Below are positions 10,312 to 21,709 of a DNA stretch of 64,000 bases, piece by piece. The DNA comes from Schistosoma mansoni (lineage: Eukaryota > Platyhelminthes > Trematoda > Strigeidida > Schistosomatidae), in assembly GCF_000237925.1 (NCBI RefSeq), contig NC_031498.1, forward strand, positions 8,432,717 to 8,496,716, given 5' to 3'. How positions within the stretch are numbered: position 1 is the first letter of the stretch; each line of letters starts with the position of its first letter. Under the pieces are notes generated by a model. The model made no database searches. It was not told the DNA's origin and saw only the letters and a list, made by a program, of their open reading frames with translations. Position numbers and translations under genes: made by a program.

Positions 10312-13300
10312 ATGGCCAACGATTCTAGTGCGCGAAACGCTGTCCCAGGTCTACTAAAACCTCGCTCCAAACTACACATTGGAGCCTTCAACGTACGTAC
10401 CCTATGCCAAATCGGTCAACAGGCCTCCTTAGCTAAAACTCTAGAATCTCGTACCATTGATGTATGCTGTGTCTCCGAAACACGCATACAGGATCCCAGT
10501 GTGGTCATTCACTTGACCTCACCTCGCCAAAATGGACAGCCGACGAAATACACCCTCCGTGTATCTGGCGACCCGTTGGCTAGTTCTCGCGGACTTGCAG
10601 GTGTAGGCATAGCACTAAGTACAAGGGCAGAACAGGCACTACTAGAATGGATCCCCGTTAACAGTCGCCTGTGTGCTGTCCGGCTAAATGGCTCCGTAAG
10701 AACTCGGAAGGATAGGGACACACGTCGTTGCCTTTTCGTCGTTTCTGCCTACGCTCCCACTGACTGCAGCCATGATGAAGTAAAAGATGACTTTTACAGA
10801 AAACTCTCTGAGCTTCTTCAGAAAGCTAAGCGCTCAGACATAGTAGTCGTAGCGGGTGACTTTAATGCCCAGGTAGGCAGCTTAAATCAAACAGAAAGAC
10901 ATTTAGGTGGGTGTTTTAGTATTCCGGCTCAACGAACCGATAATGGTGATCGTCTGTTGCAACTATGCTCAGACAATCGTTTATTTTTAGCAAGCACTAA
11001 TTTTAAACATAAGGAGAGACATCGTCTAACATGGCGACCACCTGCACCAAACCAACGATGGACTCAAATAGACCATATTGTCATCAGTCATCGTTGGAGA
11101 GGCTCAATAGAAGATTGTCGCTCGTATTGGAATACTTGTTTAGACTCTGATCACGCTTTAATACGAGCGCGCATTTGTCTGCGCCTCAATGGACGCAGGA
11201 AAATTACACTAAGAAGACCTATTAGGATTGAACTGGAGGACGAGAAAGCCAAATGCGAATTCCAGAAACAACTGAGTTCACATCTAGGCAGTTCTGTAAA
11301 CGAGACTGACCCAGATGCTGCTTGGAAAGACATACGAACAGCTGTGGAAACAGCAGTCACATCTATTAGTCATTTAAACCATAGGGCTCCAAAAAACCAG
11401 TGGATTTCCTCTAAGTCTATTTTACTGATGGATTCGCGTAAACTCATCCCATCAGGCTCTGAACACGACGAAGAGCGTAAAGAAATTAGATCTAGGTTAA
11501 CTAAAAGTCTAAGGAACGATCGTGAGCAGTGGTGGGCAACGAAAGCAAAAGAGATGGAAAAGGCAGCGGCTGTAGGCAACACCAGGCAACTATTCAGACT
11601 AATAAAAGAAACCGGAATTAAGAAGTCAAGTGTAAGTGAGACAATCTCCGAAAAAGACGGAACCCTTATCTGCTCTCAACCTAAACGTTTAGAACGATGG
11701 GCGGAACACTTTAAGGAGCAGTTTAGCTGGCCTTCAGCTACTGCACAACTACCCACTATTCCCAGAAAACCTGAATGGAACATTGAGGTAGGCCCCCCGA
11801 CCCTACTTGAAGTTCAAAAGGCTATAAGTAATCTGAAACGAGGAAAAGCAGCTGGTCCTGATGGATTGGCTCCAGAGGTCTTTAAATATGGTGGTCCAAT
11901 TTTAGCGATTAGGTTGACTAATATTCTGGCTAAAATCTGGGAGACGGATGTAATCCCATCCGACTGGTCACAATCACTGATTGTCCCAATATATAAAAAG
12001 GGGTCCAAATCATCCTGCGATAACCATAGAGGGATTAGTCTGACTAACATAGCATCTAAAATACTAGCCTCAATAATTATCGGGCGCCTAACTAAGACTC
12101 GTGAACTGCAAACACGAGAAAATCAGGCTGGCTTCAGACCTGGTCGTGGCTGTATCAACCACATATTCACCATTCGTCAAGTTTTAGAGCACAGACACGC
12201 TTATCGGCGTCCGACAATGATAGTTTTTCTTGACTTGAAAGCAGCATTTGACTCTGTAGACCGAGAGGTTCTGTGGCAGTGTCTGTCATTGAAAGGTGTA
12301 CCTGAGAAGTACATAAACCTTTTGAAGGCTCTTTACTCGAACACTATCAGTCGAGTGAGAGCTTATGGCGAACTGTCATATGATTTTACAACCTCAAGTG
12401 GTGTCCGTCAAGGCTGTCCACTATCCCCGTTTTTGTTTAACTTCATTATAAACCTGTTGCTGCAAATAACACTCTCTTCGACTGAATCTACAGGAATTGA
12501 TCTCCTACCAGGGGGACCACTAAGCGACTTAGAATACGCAGATGACATAGTCCTGTTTGGTGAAGACGCTGGCAAAATGCAGAGTCTTCTGTTGGAACTC
12601 AGCAATAATGCCAGGATGTTTGGGATGCGTTTCTCCCCATCCAAATGTAAATTGTTACTCCAGGACTGGCCTGCGTCAACACCCGAACTAAGGATAGGGA
12701 GTGAAGTAGTCGAACGCGTCGACAACTTCACTTATCTTGGAAGTCTGATCAGCCCTAATGGGTTGGTGTCTGAGGAAATCTCATTACGGATTCAAAAAGC
12801 TCGTTTGACTTTTGCCAACTTACGTCACCTATAGCGAAGACGAGATATCCGTCTATCAATTAAGGGACGAGTATACTGCGCATCAGTTCGTTCTGTTCTA
12901 CTTTACGGCTGTGAAACATGGCCATTAAGAGTAGAAGATACTCGTAGGTTACTAGTATTTGACCACAGATGCCTTAGAAATATTGCTCTTATCTGCTGGG
13001 ATAACCGGGTAAGTAATAGTGAGGTTAGACGCAGGGTATTAGGGAACGATGGTAAATCAGTTGATGAGGTCATGAATCTTCATCGACTGAGATGGTTGGG
13101 CCATGTGTTACGTATGCCTGAACACCGATTACCACGACGCGCTATGATGACTAGTATTGGGGACGGTTGGAAGAGAGTTAGGGGCGGCCAACCCAAAACA
13201 TGGCATCAGTGCTTGAAGTCACTAACTTCTAGTCTGAGCCATGTTGGCAGATGCAGACTACCTGGTTGGGGTCCGCGTGACTATCGTAACCAATGGTTGG

Positions 13301-13377
13301 AGACTCTGTGTGACATGGCTCAGAATCGATCACAATGGCGTAGGTGTATACACTCTTTATCTTCCCTTAAACCTTGA
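10312..13377 (+). pseudogene. RTE LINE pol: endonuclease-reverse transcriptase with one internal stop
   Basis: I chose the ATG at 10312 because it sits in CACCATGGCC, a strong animal start context; the frame is open further upstream. From this ATG the reading frame is 1,021 codons. Endonuclease (about residues 20-285): GAFNVRTL, CVSETRI, GDFNAQ (182-187) and SDH (279-281). Reverse transcriptase (about 490-800): GKAAGPDGLAPEV, FRPGRGC, FLDLKAAFDSV, GVRQGCPLSP and the catalytic YADD (742-745). The C-terminal part has GCETWPLR and RLRWLGHVLRMP, typical of RTE/SR2-like pol. The only break seen is a TAG at 12832-12834 just after RHL, where TGG (Trp) would be expected; the same frame continues cleanly to TGA at 13375. 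The product would make LINE RNA-primed insertions, and this copy is probably inactive through that stop. Confidence 0.9.
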
Positions 13378-13562
13378 GACTAAAATTGCTTCATATCTCC
13401 CTTCCTATACTATATCCTTATATACAACCTATAATTTATATACTACTACCAACACTAAATTAACTACTATTAATCCGGTGTTGATCTTGTTGTGCTAACG
13501 AGGTATGGCAACTTGGACCGATGCATATATGTGCCTGGTCCTACGTTGTAGTTGACTGACTG

Positions 13563-13574
13563 AATAGGTCTTAT
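13563..13574 (+). repeat. Target-site duplication, right copy
   Basis: AATAGGTCTTAT, identical to 9646-9657; the flanking bases differ on both sides, so the duplication is exactly 12 bp. Confidence 0.92.
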
Positions 13575-13773
13575 TCATTTGTTTAATTTTTATCTAACGC
13601 GCATATTATGTTATTTATAATAAATTAAGGCTTCTTTGAAACAGCTTTTCTACAATATGCTAGAAAGGTTATTCACCCATTTTTATTTGGTTAAAACCTT
13701 CATTCTCAAGTGAACTGACTCAGTCTTTAAAAAATAAAATAATGGTTTCCAAGAATAATAAAATGTTCATTTT

Positions 13774-14313
13774 AGAAGAAATCGATTTTATTTTATTTAT
13801 TTAAACACATACATATTGGTACAAAGGGGCACCAGATACATATGCGACACACATTTTGTGTGAGGGCTGTGATACTGCCCGGGTGCCCAAACCGAAGCAG
13901 GTGGTTTTCTTAGGGGGCCACACCCCGAGCCTTTGACCTGAAGGTCTAACCCACAAGGTAGTGGAGCATCGTGAGGAGATGCAATCCCATGGTAGCCGGT
14001 GACCAGCGATTGGTTCATACGCCATTTGTTCCCTCAGGATACTGGAGCCCATATTCACCATTGATTTGGAATCAGAGTTTTCCAACTCCCTTAGGTAGAC
14101 TCGCAGTGTCCACCAACCTGGTTAAAGCGCCGGACATTCGCTTTTCGTCCTCTCCATTTCGTAAACAACACCCCCTCCACGAGAAGGCAGTGAGTAGGAC
14201 TTCCCTGGCAGAGGCTGTATATTCGCGTAGCCATGTGAGAGCATTTCGAGAGGGAGAGCGGACTCTCCCCACTCTCGGCCCTACCAGGGCATTTGGGGGC
14301 AGAAGAAATCGAT
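13774..14313 (-). mobile_element. Antisense retroelement with 13-bp target-site duplication
   Basis: AGAAGAAATCGAT occurs at 13774-13786 and 14301-14313. The 514 bp between begin with TTTATTTTATTTATTTAAAC, which is a (TAAA)-rich 3' tail read on the minus strand. The body is unusually GC-rich for the window. It has no reverse-transcriptase motif, so it is a 5'-truncated LINE end or a SINE of about 0.5 kb. The same tail is seen at 3370-3414, so the family is dispersed. The small open frames inside it (13797-14359, both strands) are repeat sequence, not genes. Confidence 0.8.
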
Positions 14314-14648
14314 AACTTAGAACTGTATGCAATTTGTTGTCGTTCTTTGACTTTTTCAAAGACTAACCTGATTCAGATTATGCTAGATTTGATCGAAAAA
14401 TTCCAAATAAACTCAAGTAATGGTGTGTTTTTTTTTAAAAAAAAAGAGAAAAACACTACATCGTCGTTGTTTTGCTGAAATATGAAAACATTAGTGCCGA
14501 TAGTTATTTTTTTTTGATAATGTATTCTGTATATTCACTTTAACTTTTAAGTACATTCAAAATAATTTCTTAATTCGGATTATTTCTACTGATATTATGT
14601 GTTCTCTTACGTATTATTAAAGTTCTTGAAATACTTGTTGTATTTTAG

Positions 14649-14811
14649 AAGAAATCGACTTGTGTTGTTGATTCAACTGTCACTAACATATCACCTGTTA
14701 CATCCGATTTCTCAAATCATCGAAAGCGATTTCCACGGAATATTTTATCTAGTGCTATAAAGCGATATAATATTTGGTCACGATATATGTTGAACAATAG
14801 TCGTAACTCAA
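14649..14811 (+). CDS. Unknown host gene, exon 7
   Basis: Acceptor TATTTTAG at 14648 and donor GTAAGT at 14812 bound 163 nt, phase 0 in and phase 1 out. The peptide starts KKSTCVVDSTVTNI and ends in a basic stretch, RKRFPRNILSSAIKRYNIW, that could form a short amphipathic helix. The next exon is not clear. An acceptor at about 15948 would end the protein within two codons in this phase, and read-through past 14811 would stop at 14893. The 3' end of the gene is therefore unresolved. Confidence 0.5.
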
Positions 14812-14921
14812 GTAAGTCATTGACATGTATTCCTGATAAATATACTTTCCAAAGACTTTTAAACCTATTCTCTACTATTATACATGTGTGTTGATTGGTT
14901 AAGTTAATATGGTATTTCAAA

Positions 14922-15326
14922 AATCATGAGTCAATTGAAGCTAGACAACCATCGAAATCCTGGAAGCACTGGACGGCCGTTTCGTCCTATTATGGACTCC
15001 TCAGCAGTGTGCATCCACGATCCTGCACTCGCGAGATTCCAAACCAGGACCTACCAGTCTCGAGCCAGAGCCCTTGACCGATAGACCACTGAGCCGGCAT
15101 CCAACGGTGTTAATGTCTAAAATCAACCAATCCACGAAGTTGAGCAACCGTTCACCAATTGTCTTCAGTGAGTTGATATCTCTACAACAGACTTGATAGA
15201 ACTCCATGTGCCACTGCTTCCCACTAGAACTAAAGGAAATATCTCTTGAAGTCAGTCGAACCCAGGACCTACTAGTCTCGGGCCAGAGCCCTTAACTGGT
15301 GGTCTAGCTTCAATTGACTCATGATT
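14922..15326 (-). mobile_element. Composite Sm-alpha-type SINE with inverted terminal arms
   Basis: Read on the minus strand: a first tRNA-like block (GTTAAGGGCTCTGGC ... GGTCCTGGGTTCGACTGA), a 100-bp spacer, a second tRNA-like block (GGCTCAGTGGTCTATCGG ... GGTCCTGGTTTGGAATC), then the hammerhead end and GGTTGTCTAG. The two blocks resemble pol III A and B boxes (GGTTCGA is close to the B-box consensus). The ends are perfect inverted repeats of 25 bp (14922-14946 and 15302-15326). It lies in the last visible intron or 3' region of the host gene, opposite in strand. Confidence 0.75.
14959..15017 (-). ncRNA. Hammerhead ribozyme (type I, Sm-alpha-like), core intact
   Basis: On the minus strand the order is stem I 5' arm GGATGCACACTG, core CTGAGGA (14998-15004), stem II GTCC-ATAATA-GGAC, core GAAAC (14979-14983), a very short palindromic stem III ACGGCCGT, cleavage triplet GTC (14972-14974), then stem I 3' arm CAGTGCTTCC. 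Stem I pairs CACTG with CAGTG, and GGA with TCC beyond an internal loop. All invariant hammerhead residues are present. Cleavage is predicted between 14972 and 14971. Known schistosome Sm-alpha repeats carry such ribozymes; activity here is inferred, and the short stem III may require dimers. Confidence 0.85.
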
Positions 15327-17525
15327 TCAACAGTGAAAATACTAAATTCTCCACAAAACCCCGATCTGATATATAGTCATATGCACATAACACTGCACTA
15401 GTAGTTTTGTCTGAACTACACATTTTCAAAACGATGATATATATACATCCGCTTTTTTCATTGAAAACTTTGGGATGGTCCAAAATGTTGTCATCAGTGC
15501 AATGGATATCTATTACCAAATCAAAACGACTCAGGAGTACTAGTTGGTTCCACCTTCTGCTAGACAACAAGAAGAATTTGTTTGCATTCTCACTCAAAAT
15601 TTACATTCGTTTTCTTAAAACATAACCGTGTGAACACAAGTATATCCAGTTACATGTTAAGTCTCTCAACTAATACTATTCCTATAACTCGAGTTACAAT
15701 TGTTTTTAAAACTTAATAGATTCATTTAGTAGAACTATGCTTAAAATACGATTCTAATTACTATAATGTGTCATTTTTCTGAACAAGTTTATGAATTTTA
15801 TATTTCCTTTCATTTCTAAAACATTATTATCTATATCCAGGTTAATGCTGCTTATTGTTTCAGTTCATAAGATGATTATATTGATTGCACATCCTATCAA
15901 CCTCACTGACTAATTAACTAACTGCCTTTTTAATTCGAATTTCAGAAACTTAACTATATATGGAAACAACATCTACTGGAATCTGTTCATGTTAACAAAT
16001 ACTGTATTCTAACCAAATATTCTTCATTAGATTGTATAATGAAATAGTTTTGTCGTAATTATCAGCTTCTATAAATCAGATTGATCATTTTGACGAATTT
16101 ATCATTGTATTATAATATAAGTTATGAATATCAGAATTATTCTCATTATACTCCGAGATAACTTTACATGTTTATATAGCTTAATCTATTTCTTTATTAT
16201 ATATCCTTAATGATGACACTTTTCAACAGTCGTCACCTTATATTCTATATTGACATCAATATTGGTAAATCACTTCATGTATTATCTATTCTTTAACTTT
16301 TATTCCAATTTGCAAAATAATCTTTTCAACACATTAGGAAATCATTTATTTTAAATAAACTATCTTTCGATTTTTTTTCTTATTCAACGACAATAATTGT
16401 TCACTTCTCAGTAAATCCAATCTAATATATACAAATACATTTAATATAAAGACTCAAGTTTATTTGGCATATAATTCCCATTTAAACATTAAAATTAAAA
16501 ACACGAAGTTCAGCGAAGGGATCTCTTTTCAACGAATTTATTATCAAGCTGTACAATCGTATATATATATGAAAAAGTTTTGTTAAAGTACTAATTCCGT
16601 GAGGAAATGTGAACACTAATAAACAAGATTGTAATACTAGATTACGTAATACGAGTAATAACAATAGATTTAGTGAATAGAATAAGATGATTAAAATGTT
16701 TTGGTTACAATAATTAAAGGTTTATTTCTTTATAAAACCGGGCTGAAATAAGAACATTTGAATTTTGCAAAATGTCCTAAAATGTTACAACTCAATAATG
16801 AATTTATTAGATAATGTGAGAATGCATAATGAAAATAAACACATTATACATTAGTAGTTAAACTTGATAAAACGGTGTGCGTTTACGAGTACTATACTGC
16901 TATTGTTCTCAAACTCCATACGTCTTTTGTATTAATCAGGATTGTTTAATTAACGTGAAATTATTGACAATGATATGAAATCGGTAGTTGTCGCCCTTGC
17001 AATCTCTTTCTAACGACGTTGAATACGATCATGTTCCTTGTGAACTGTCTGCTTTCGCCCGTTGTCAAGGTACACACAGACTGTCAAAGAGAAAGAAAGG
17101 TTGCAGCAGTCAACTTTCTCCAATCACTTTTCCATCGACTAACATTCACACTCATCTTTATACGACATGTAGACCTGGTTAAGATAATGTTATCATTGTC
17201 GTTGCACAAATGACCAGCAATCTGTCTGAGTCGAATCTCACCTTGTTAGGTATTTGGAACTGGTCGACAGAACACATTGCTCATCAACAAGGAATTTGCA
17301 TCATTTATAATGAAGTCATTTTCACTGTGCTACAAGAAGACGCATCACACAATTTAACAGTTTGAGAGGCTACAACTGAAGTTATCAAGTTACAATGTTA
17401 ATATTGCAGTCTGTAATATTAACACAAACATACAGTGAGTACTAAGTAGAATGCAAAAAGTTTCCACACAAATACTCAACAAAAAACATAGTGCATGCAA
17501 AATCGAGACAATTTGAGTAGAATAA
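15327..17525. other. AT-rich spacer, no gene supported
   Basis: Mostly AT-rich sequence with short open frames only. A possible acceptor, GAATTTCAG, at about 15948 may start a last exon of the upstream gene, but the phase gives a stop after two codons. The sequence at about 16,980-17,220 is less AT-biased and could be repeat-derived; nothing specific is recognised. Confidence 0.5.
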
Positions 17526-17911
17526 TGTTATATCCCCTGGTGAATTATGAATGGTAACTCAAAGGACTATTTATCGACCAATGTATTATGCCTATTTCCT
17601 ATTGTACAATTGTTATGCAACTAAACTATTCATATTCGTATTTCTCTTATCATTAGCTTTATTTTGACCTTGACTTATTATCATACGATTCTTGAGTTAT
17701 AATCAGTTTATTGATTACTTTGGTTTGTATAAAAACCCAGTATGTTTGTAAATAATGATTCATATTGCCTGGGCTGTTATTTGTGTTCTGGACTCAACTG
17801 GCTGGGCTAGTCAGAAAGCAGGGCCGATACGCACTCAAGACTGCTCGTACGATTTCAAGTATCATTTGCGTCCGATCAATAAATTCACTCCTCCCTAAAT
17901 TGCGCATTCAT
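17526..17911 (+). mobile_element. Probable solo LTR of a Ty3/gypsy-like element (fossil)
   Basis: About 385 bp starting TGTTATATCCCCTGG, with a TATA-like TATAAAAACCC near 17730 and AATAAA near 17877, ending near CGCATTCA. This layout (U3 with TATA, R with polyadenylation signal, short U5) is that of an LTR. No matching second LTR or internal coding region is seen nearby. The 3' boundary is approximate and no target duplication was confirmed. Family assignment is tentative. Confidence 0.4.
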
Positions 17912-19016
17912 ATATATTACGAAGCCATACGTTATAACAAATAAGAAATTAAAGACAAAAGAGCAGACTAACGAAATGTAAAAGCACGATATCCTAGTCA
18001 CAATAAGGATAATGAGAACATTACAAAATAATTTGCTTTCCCCGTAATGAACACATCCAGAAATATACGTCAAACGTTTGTGGATTTCTAAGGTATCAAA
18101 ACGAATGCATCGATAAATCAGTACAGTATTGGTAATGTTCAAGAAGTTATAGAAGCAGATGGTGTTAACAAGATATATTCGGTCATGAGTCGACTGGCTA
18201 CTGAGAATGTGTGTATAAGTAGTATGATTGGTTGTATGTGAACGGAATGGAAAGTGTTGCTGAGCAGTGTTGTTCGGTGTTGATGCGGTTGATAATGTTG
18301 ATTTTGGTGTGTATGTTGATGTTGGGTGTGTGTGTTTGTGGAATGGTGCTGTTCAGTGTGGTGTTTGTGTATGTGTCAGTGTTTGATGTGCAAATGGATG
18401 TGTGAAGATTTAGTTAGAGTGGTGTGGTGGCTACGTGTTGATTGGGCTTGTCTGGTTGACTTTGCGCAGTGGCGGTACCGTAGCCAATGAAGTTTATCTG
18501 AGGCGCGGTTATTGCTAGTTGAAAACTACTCCCAATACCCCGCACCGATGGCGTGAAATATCGTTGTCGGATGCAATTTTTCTAGGCCGTATCTGGCCCA
18601 ATTTACACAATACAGATGTTCGTCGCTGGCTGACTAGCTAGCTACCTAGCTCGCTCGCACACTCTCACACCGACACACGCACACTGTCTACGACCCACAA
18701 TTATACTGTCTCTCAGTCTCTGTCACAACACCATACACAGATCCTACTCTCACACACACCTACACGAACACTGTGACACACAACCAAACAACAGCAACAA
18801 CCATACAAACACTCCAACTAATAATAATATCAGTAATTCCAATAATGTACAAATAGCACCACTAACACTAGTAACATTGTTATCATTATTCTTCTTCCTC
18901 GTATAATCATTAATTTCATTATTATCACTAATAATAATAATAATAATACTGCTACCAATTATACTGCTACGACTACTAATAATGCTACTATTACTATTAC
19001 AACAACAACAACAACA

Positions 19017-19058
<42 letters not shown>

Positions 19059-19155
19059 CATATCGCCACTGCTGCTTTTACTACAACTGCCAATAATGAT
19101 AAATACCACACAACCGGAAAATTACAACCTATTATAACACACTCAACTCTCGGTT

Positions 19156-19611
19156 ATGCACACATCTCCCCTTAGCATAGTTCTCATGCAGCAGCAACAG
19201 CAACTCATCACCAACACTTACCACAACACAAACCTACATCACCACATTCAATCGTTGTGTGTGTTGCACACAAACAGTCTGATGCGTACGCGTACGCACA
19301 CGAGCACGCACACGCGCAGGCGCACGCTCAAACACACTCTCTCTCGACACACACATAAAAACAAACACTCGCTTGCTGGCCCTATCGCTCGCTACCTCAC
19401 ACGCACACATTCTATGTTACATGTCAACTCGTCATTACAGTGCAGGTGGAACTCGAACACAGTGTCAGTGCACATCGATCAGAAACCACACATCGTCATG
19501 AAGATCACACTGATCATTAGCATGAAGTTCGTGGTAACGTGTGATGTATCTAGGGTAGTGAGTAGAGAGAATTATGCATGTAGTATGGCAGATCGAATTG
19601 AAGTTGTTTGA
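19156..19611 (+). other. Repeated 151-codon open frame in each satellite unit (coding doubtful)
   Basis: The frame starts MHTSPLSIVLMQQQQQ and is rich in His, Thr and Arg, with CA-rich DNA behind it. It is open in 18 of the 19 units, at 19156, 20918, 22674, 24429, 26175, 27921, 29677, 33161, 34920, 36682, 38460, 40204, 41977, 43715, 45464, 47222, 48957 and 50719. In the unit at 31414 a small deletion near 31743 cuts it to 114 codons. The surrounding non-coding DNA is equally conserved, so openness is not evidence of selection. No domain recognised. Confidence 0.15.
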
Positions 19612-19813
19612 CGTGTTCAATGATCAACTGAGATACTTATTCATTGAGCTGCTAACACATTCAACCTCTCACTCTCTCATCAGACATGACTATCTGTGTA
19701 CATAGGAATTATGTAAATAGTTAGATAGATATTTCTACATAGGATTATGCACAGTGGTGTGATCATGACTTCCTTTGTTGTGTGGGTGTTTGTTTTCGCA
19801 TCGCTGTCATGCA

Positions 19814-19844
<31 letters not shown>

Positions 19845-19880
19845 TTTGTCATTACAATCCTCCTCCTCCTCCTCCTCCTC

Positions 19881-19912
<32 letters not shown>

Positions 19913-19956
19913 TGTTGTTGTTGTTGTTGTTGTTTTGGTTGAAATGTTCGATTTGT

Positions 19957-20702
19957 TCATGAGTCGACTGGCTACTGAGAATGTGTGTATAAGTAGTATG
20001 ATTGGTTGTATGTGAACGGAATGGAAAGTGTTGCTGAGCAGTGTTGTTCGGTGTTGATGCGGTTGATAATGTTGATTTTGGTGTGTATGTTGATGTTGGG
20101 TGTGTGTGTTTGTGGAATGGTGCTGTTCAGTGTGGTGTTTGTGTATGTGTCAGTGTTTGATGTGCAAATGGATGTGTGAAGATTTAGTTAGAGTGGTGTG
20201 GTGGCTACGTGTTGATTGGGCTTGTCTGGTTGACTTTGCGCAGTGGCGGTACCGTAGCCAATGAAGTTTATCTGAGGCGCGGTTATTGCTAGTTGAAAAC
20301 TACTCCCAATACCCCGCACCGATGGCGTGAAATATCGTTGTCGGATGCAATTTTTCTAGGCCGTATCTGGTCCAATTTACACAATACAGATGTTCGTCGC
20401 TGGCTGACTAGCTAGCTACCTAGCTCGCTCGCACACTCACACACCGACACACGCACACTGTCTACGACCCACAATTATACTGTCTCTCAGTCTCTGTCAC
20501 AACACCATACACAGATCCTACTCTCACACACACCTACACGAACACTGTGACACACAACCAAACAACAGCAACAACCATACAAACACTCCAACTAATAATA
20601 ATATCAGTAATTCCAATAATGTACAAATAGCACCACTAACACTAGTAACATTGTTATCATTATTCTTCTTCCTCGTATAATCATTAATTTCATTATTATC
20701 AC

Positions 20703-20739
<37 letters not shown>

Positions 20740-21639
20740 GCTACCAATTATACTGCTACGACTACTAATAATATTACAACAACAACAACAACAACTACTA
20801 CTACTACTACTACTACTTCTCATATCGCCACTGCTGCTTTTACTACAACTGCCAATAATGATAAATACCACACAACCGGAAAATTACAACCTATTATAAC
20901 ACACTCAACTCTCGGTTATGCACACATCTCCCCTTAGCATAGTTCTCATGCAGCAGCAACAGCAACTCATCACCAACACTTACCACAACACAAACCTACA
21001 TCACCACATTCAATCGTTGTGTGTGTTGCACACAAACAGTCTGATGCGTACGCGTACGCACACGAGCACGCACACGCGCAGGCGCACGCTCAAACACACT
21101 CTCTCTCGACACACACATAAAAACAAACACTCGCTTGCTGGCCCTATCGCTCGCTACCTCACACGCACACATTCTATGTTACATGTCAACTCGTCATTAC
21201 AGTGCAGGTGGAACTCGAACACAGTGTCAGTGCACATCGATCAGAAACCACACATCGTCATGAAGATCACACTGATCATTAGCATGAAGTTCGTGGTAAC
21301 GTGTGATGTATCTAGGGTAGTGAGTAGAGAGAATTATGCATGTAGTATGGCAGATCGAATTGAAGTTGTTTGACGTGTTCAATGATCAACTGAGATACTT
21401 ATTCATTGAGCTGCTAACACATTCAACCTCTCACTCTCTCATCAGACATGACTATCTGTGTACATAGGAATTATGTAAATAGTTAGATAGATATTTCTAC
21501 ATAGGATTATGCACAGTGGTGTGATCATGACTTCCTTTGTTGTGTGGGTGTTTGTTTTCGCATCGCTGTCATGCAGTTGTTGTTGTTGTTGTTGTTGTTG
21601 TTTTTTGTCATTACAATCCTCCTCCTCCTCCTCCTCCTC

Positions 21640-21671
<32 letters not shown>

Positions 21672-21709
21672 TGTTGTTGTTGTTGTTTTGGTTGAAATGT
21701 TCGATTTGT
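19957..21709 (+). repeat. Representative satellite unit (unit 2) and its internal plan
   Basis: Parts in order: a GT-rich block (about 19,980-20,180); a mixed-composition core with GGCGGTACCGTAGCC and CCCAATACCCCGCACCGATG (20,240-20,420) and the palindrome TAGCTAGCTA; a CA-rich block (20,430-20,600); an (AAT)n tract (about 20,703-20,738); (CAA)n then (CTA)n (20,775-20,818); a CA-rich part with the palindrome GCGTACGCGTACGC (about 21,046); a unique-looking part (21,180-21,520); then (GTT)n, (CCT)n, (CAT)n and (GTT)n (21,574-21,690). Unit 2 also lacks an 18-bp stretch (TGCTACTATTACTATTAC) present in most units, and carries GGTCCAATT in place of GGCCCAATT. Confidence 0.9.

Larger units (their letters stand above)
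9658..13562 (+). mobile_element. Full-length RTE-type LINE, nearly intact
   Basis: The 3,905-bp element lies between perfect 12-bp target-site duplications. It has a 5' leader of about 650 bp, one long pol frame (apurinic endonuclease, reverse transcriptase, C-terminal region), a 185-bp 3'-UTR and a short GACT-type repeat at the end instead of a long poly(A). This matches RTE-clade elements, which are known in schistosomes. It is sense to the host gene and sits in the intron between exons 9382 and 14649. The perfect duplication and single coding defect point to a recent insertion. The exact family name is not claimed. Confidence 0.92.

Noticed and set aside
13797-14359. Overlapping open frames of 73-114 codons on both strands
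   Set aside because: They lie inside a retroelement bounded by a 13-bp target duplication; the body is GC-rich repeat DNA with few stops.
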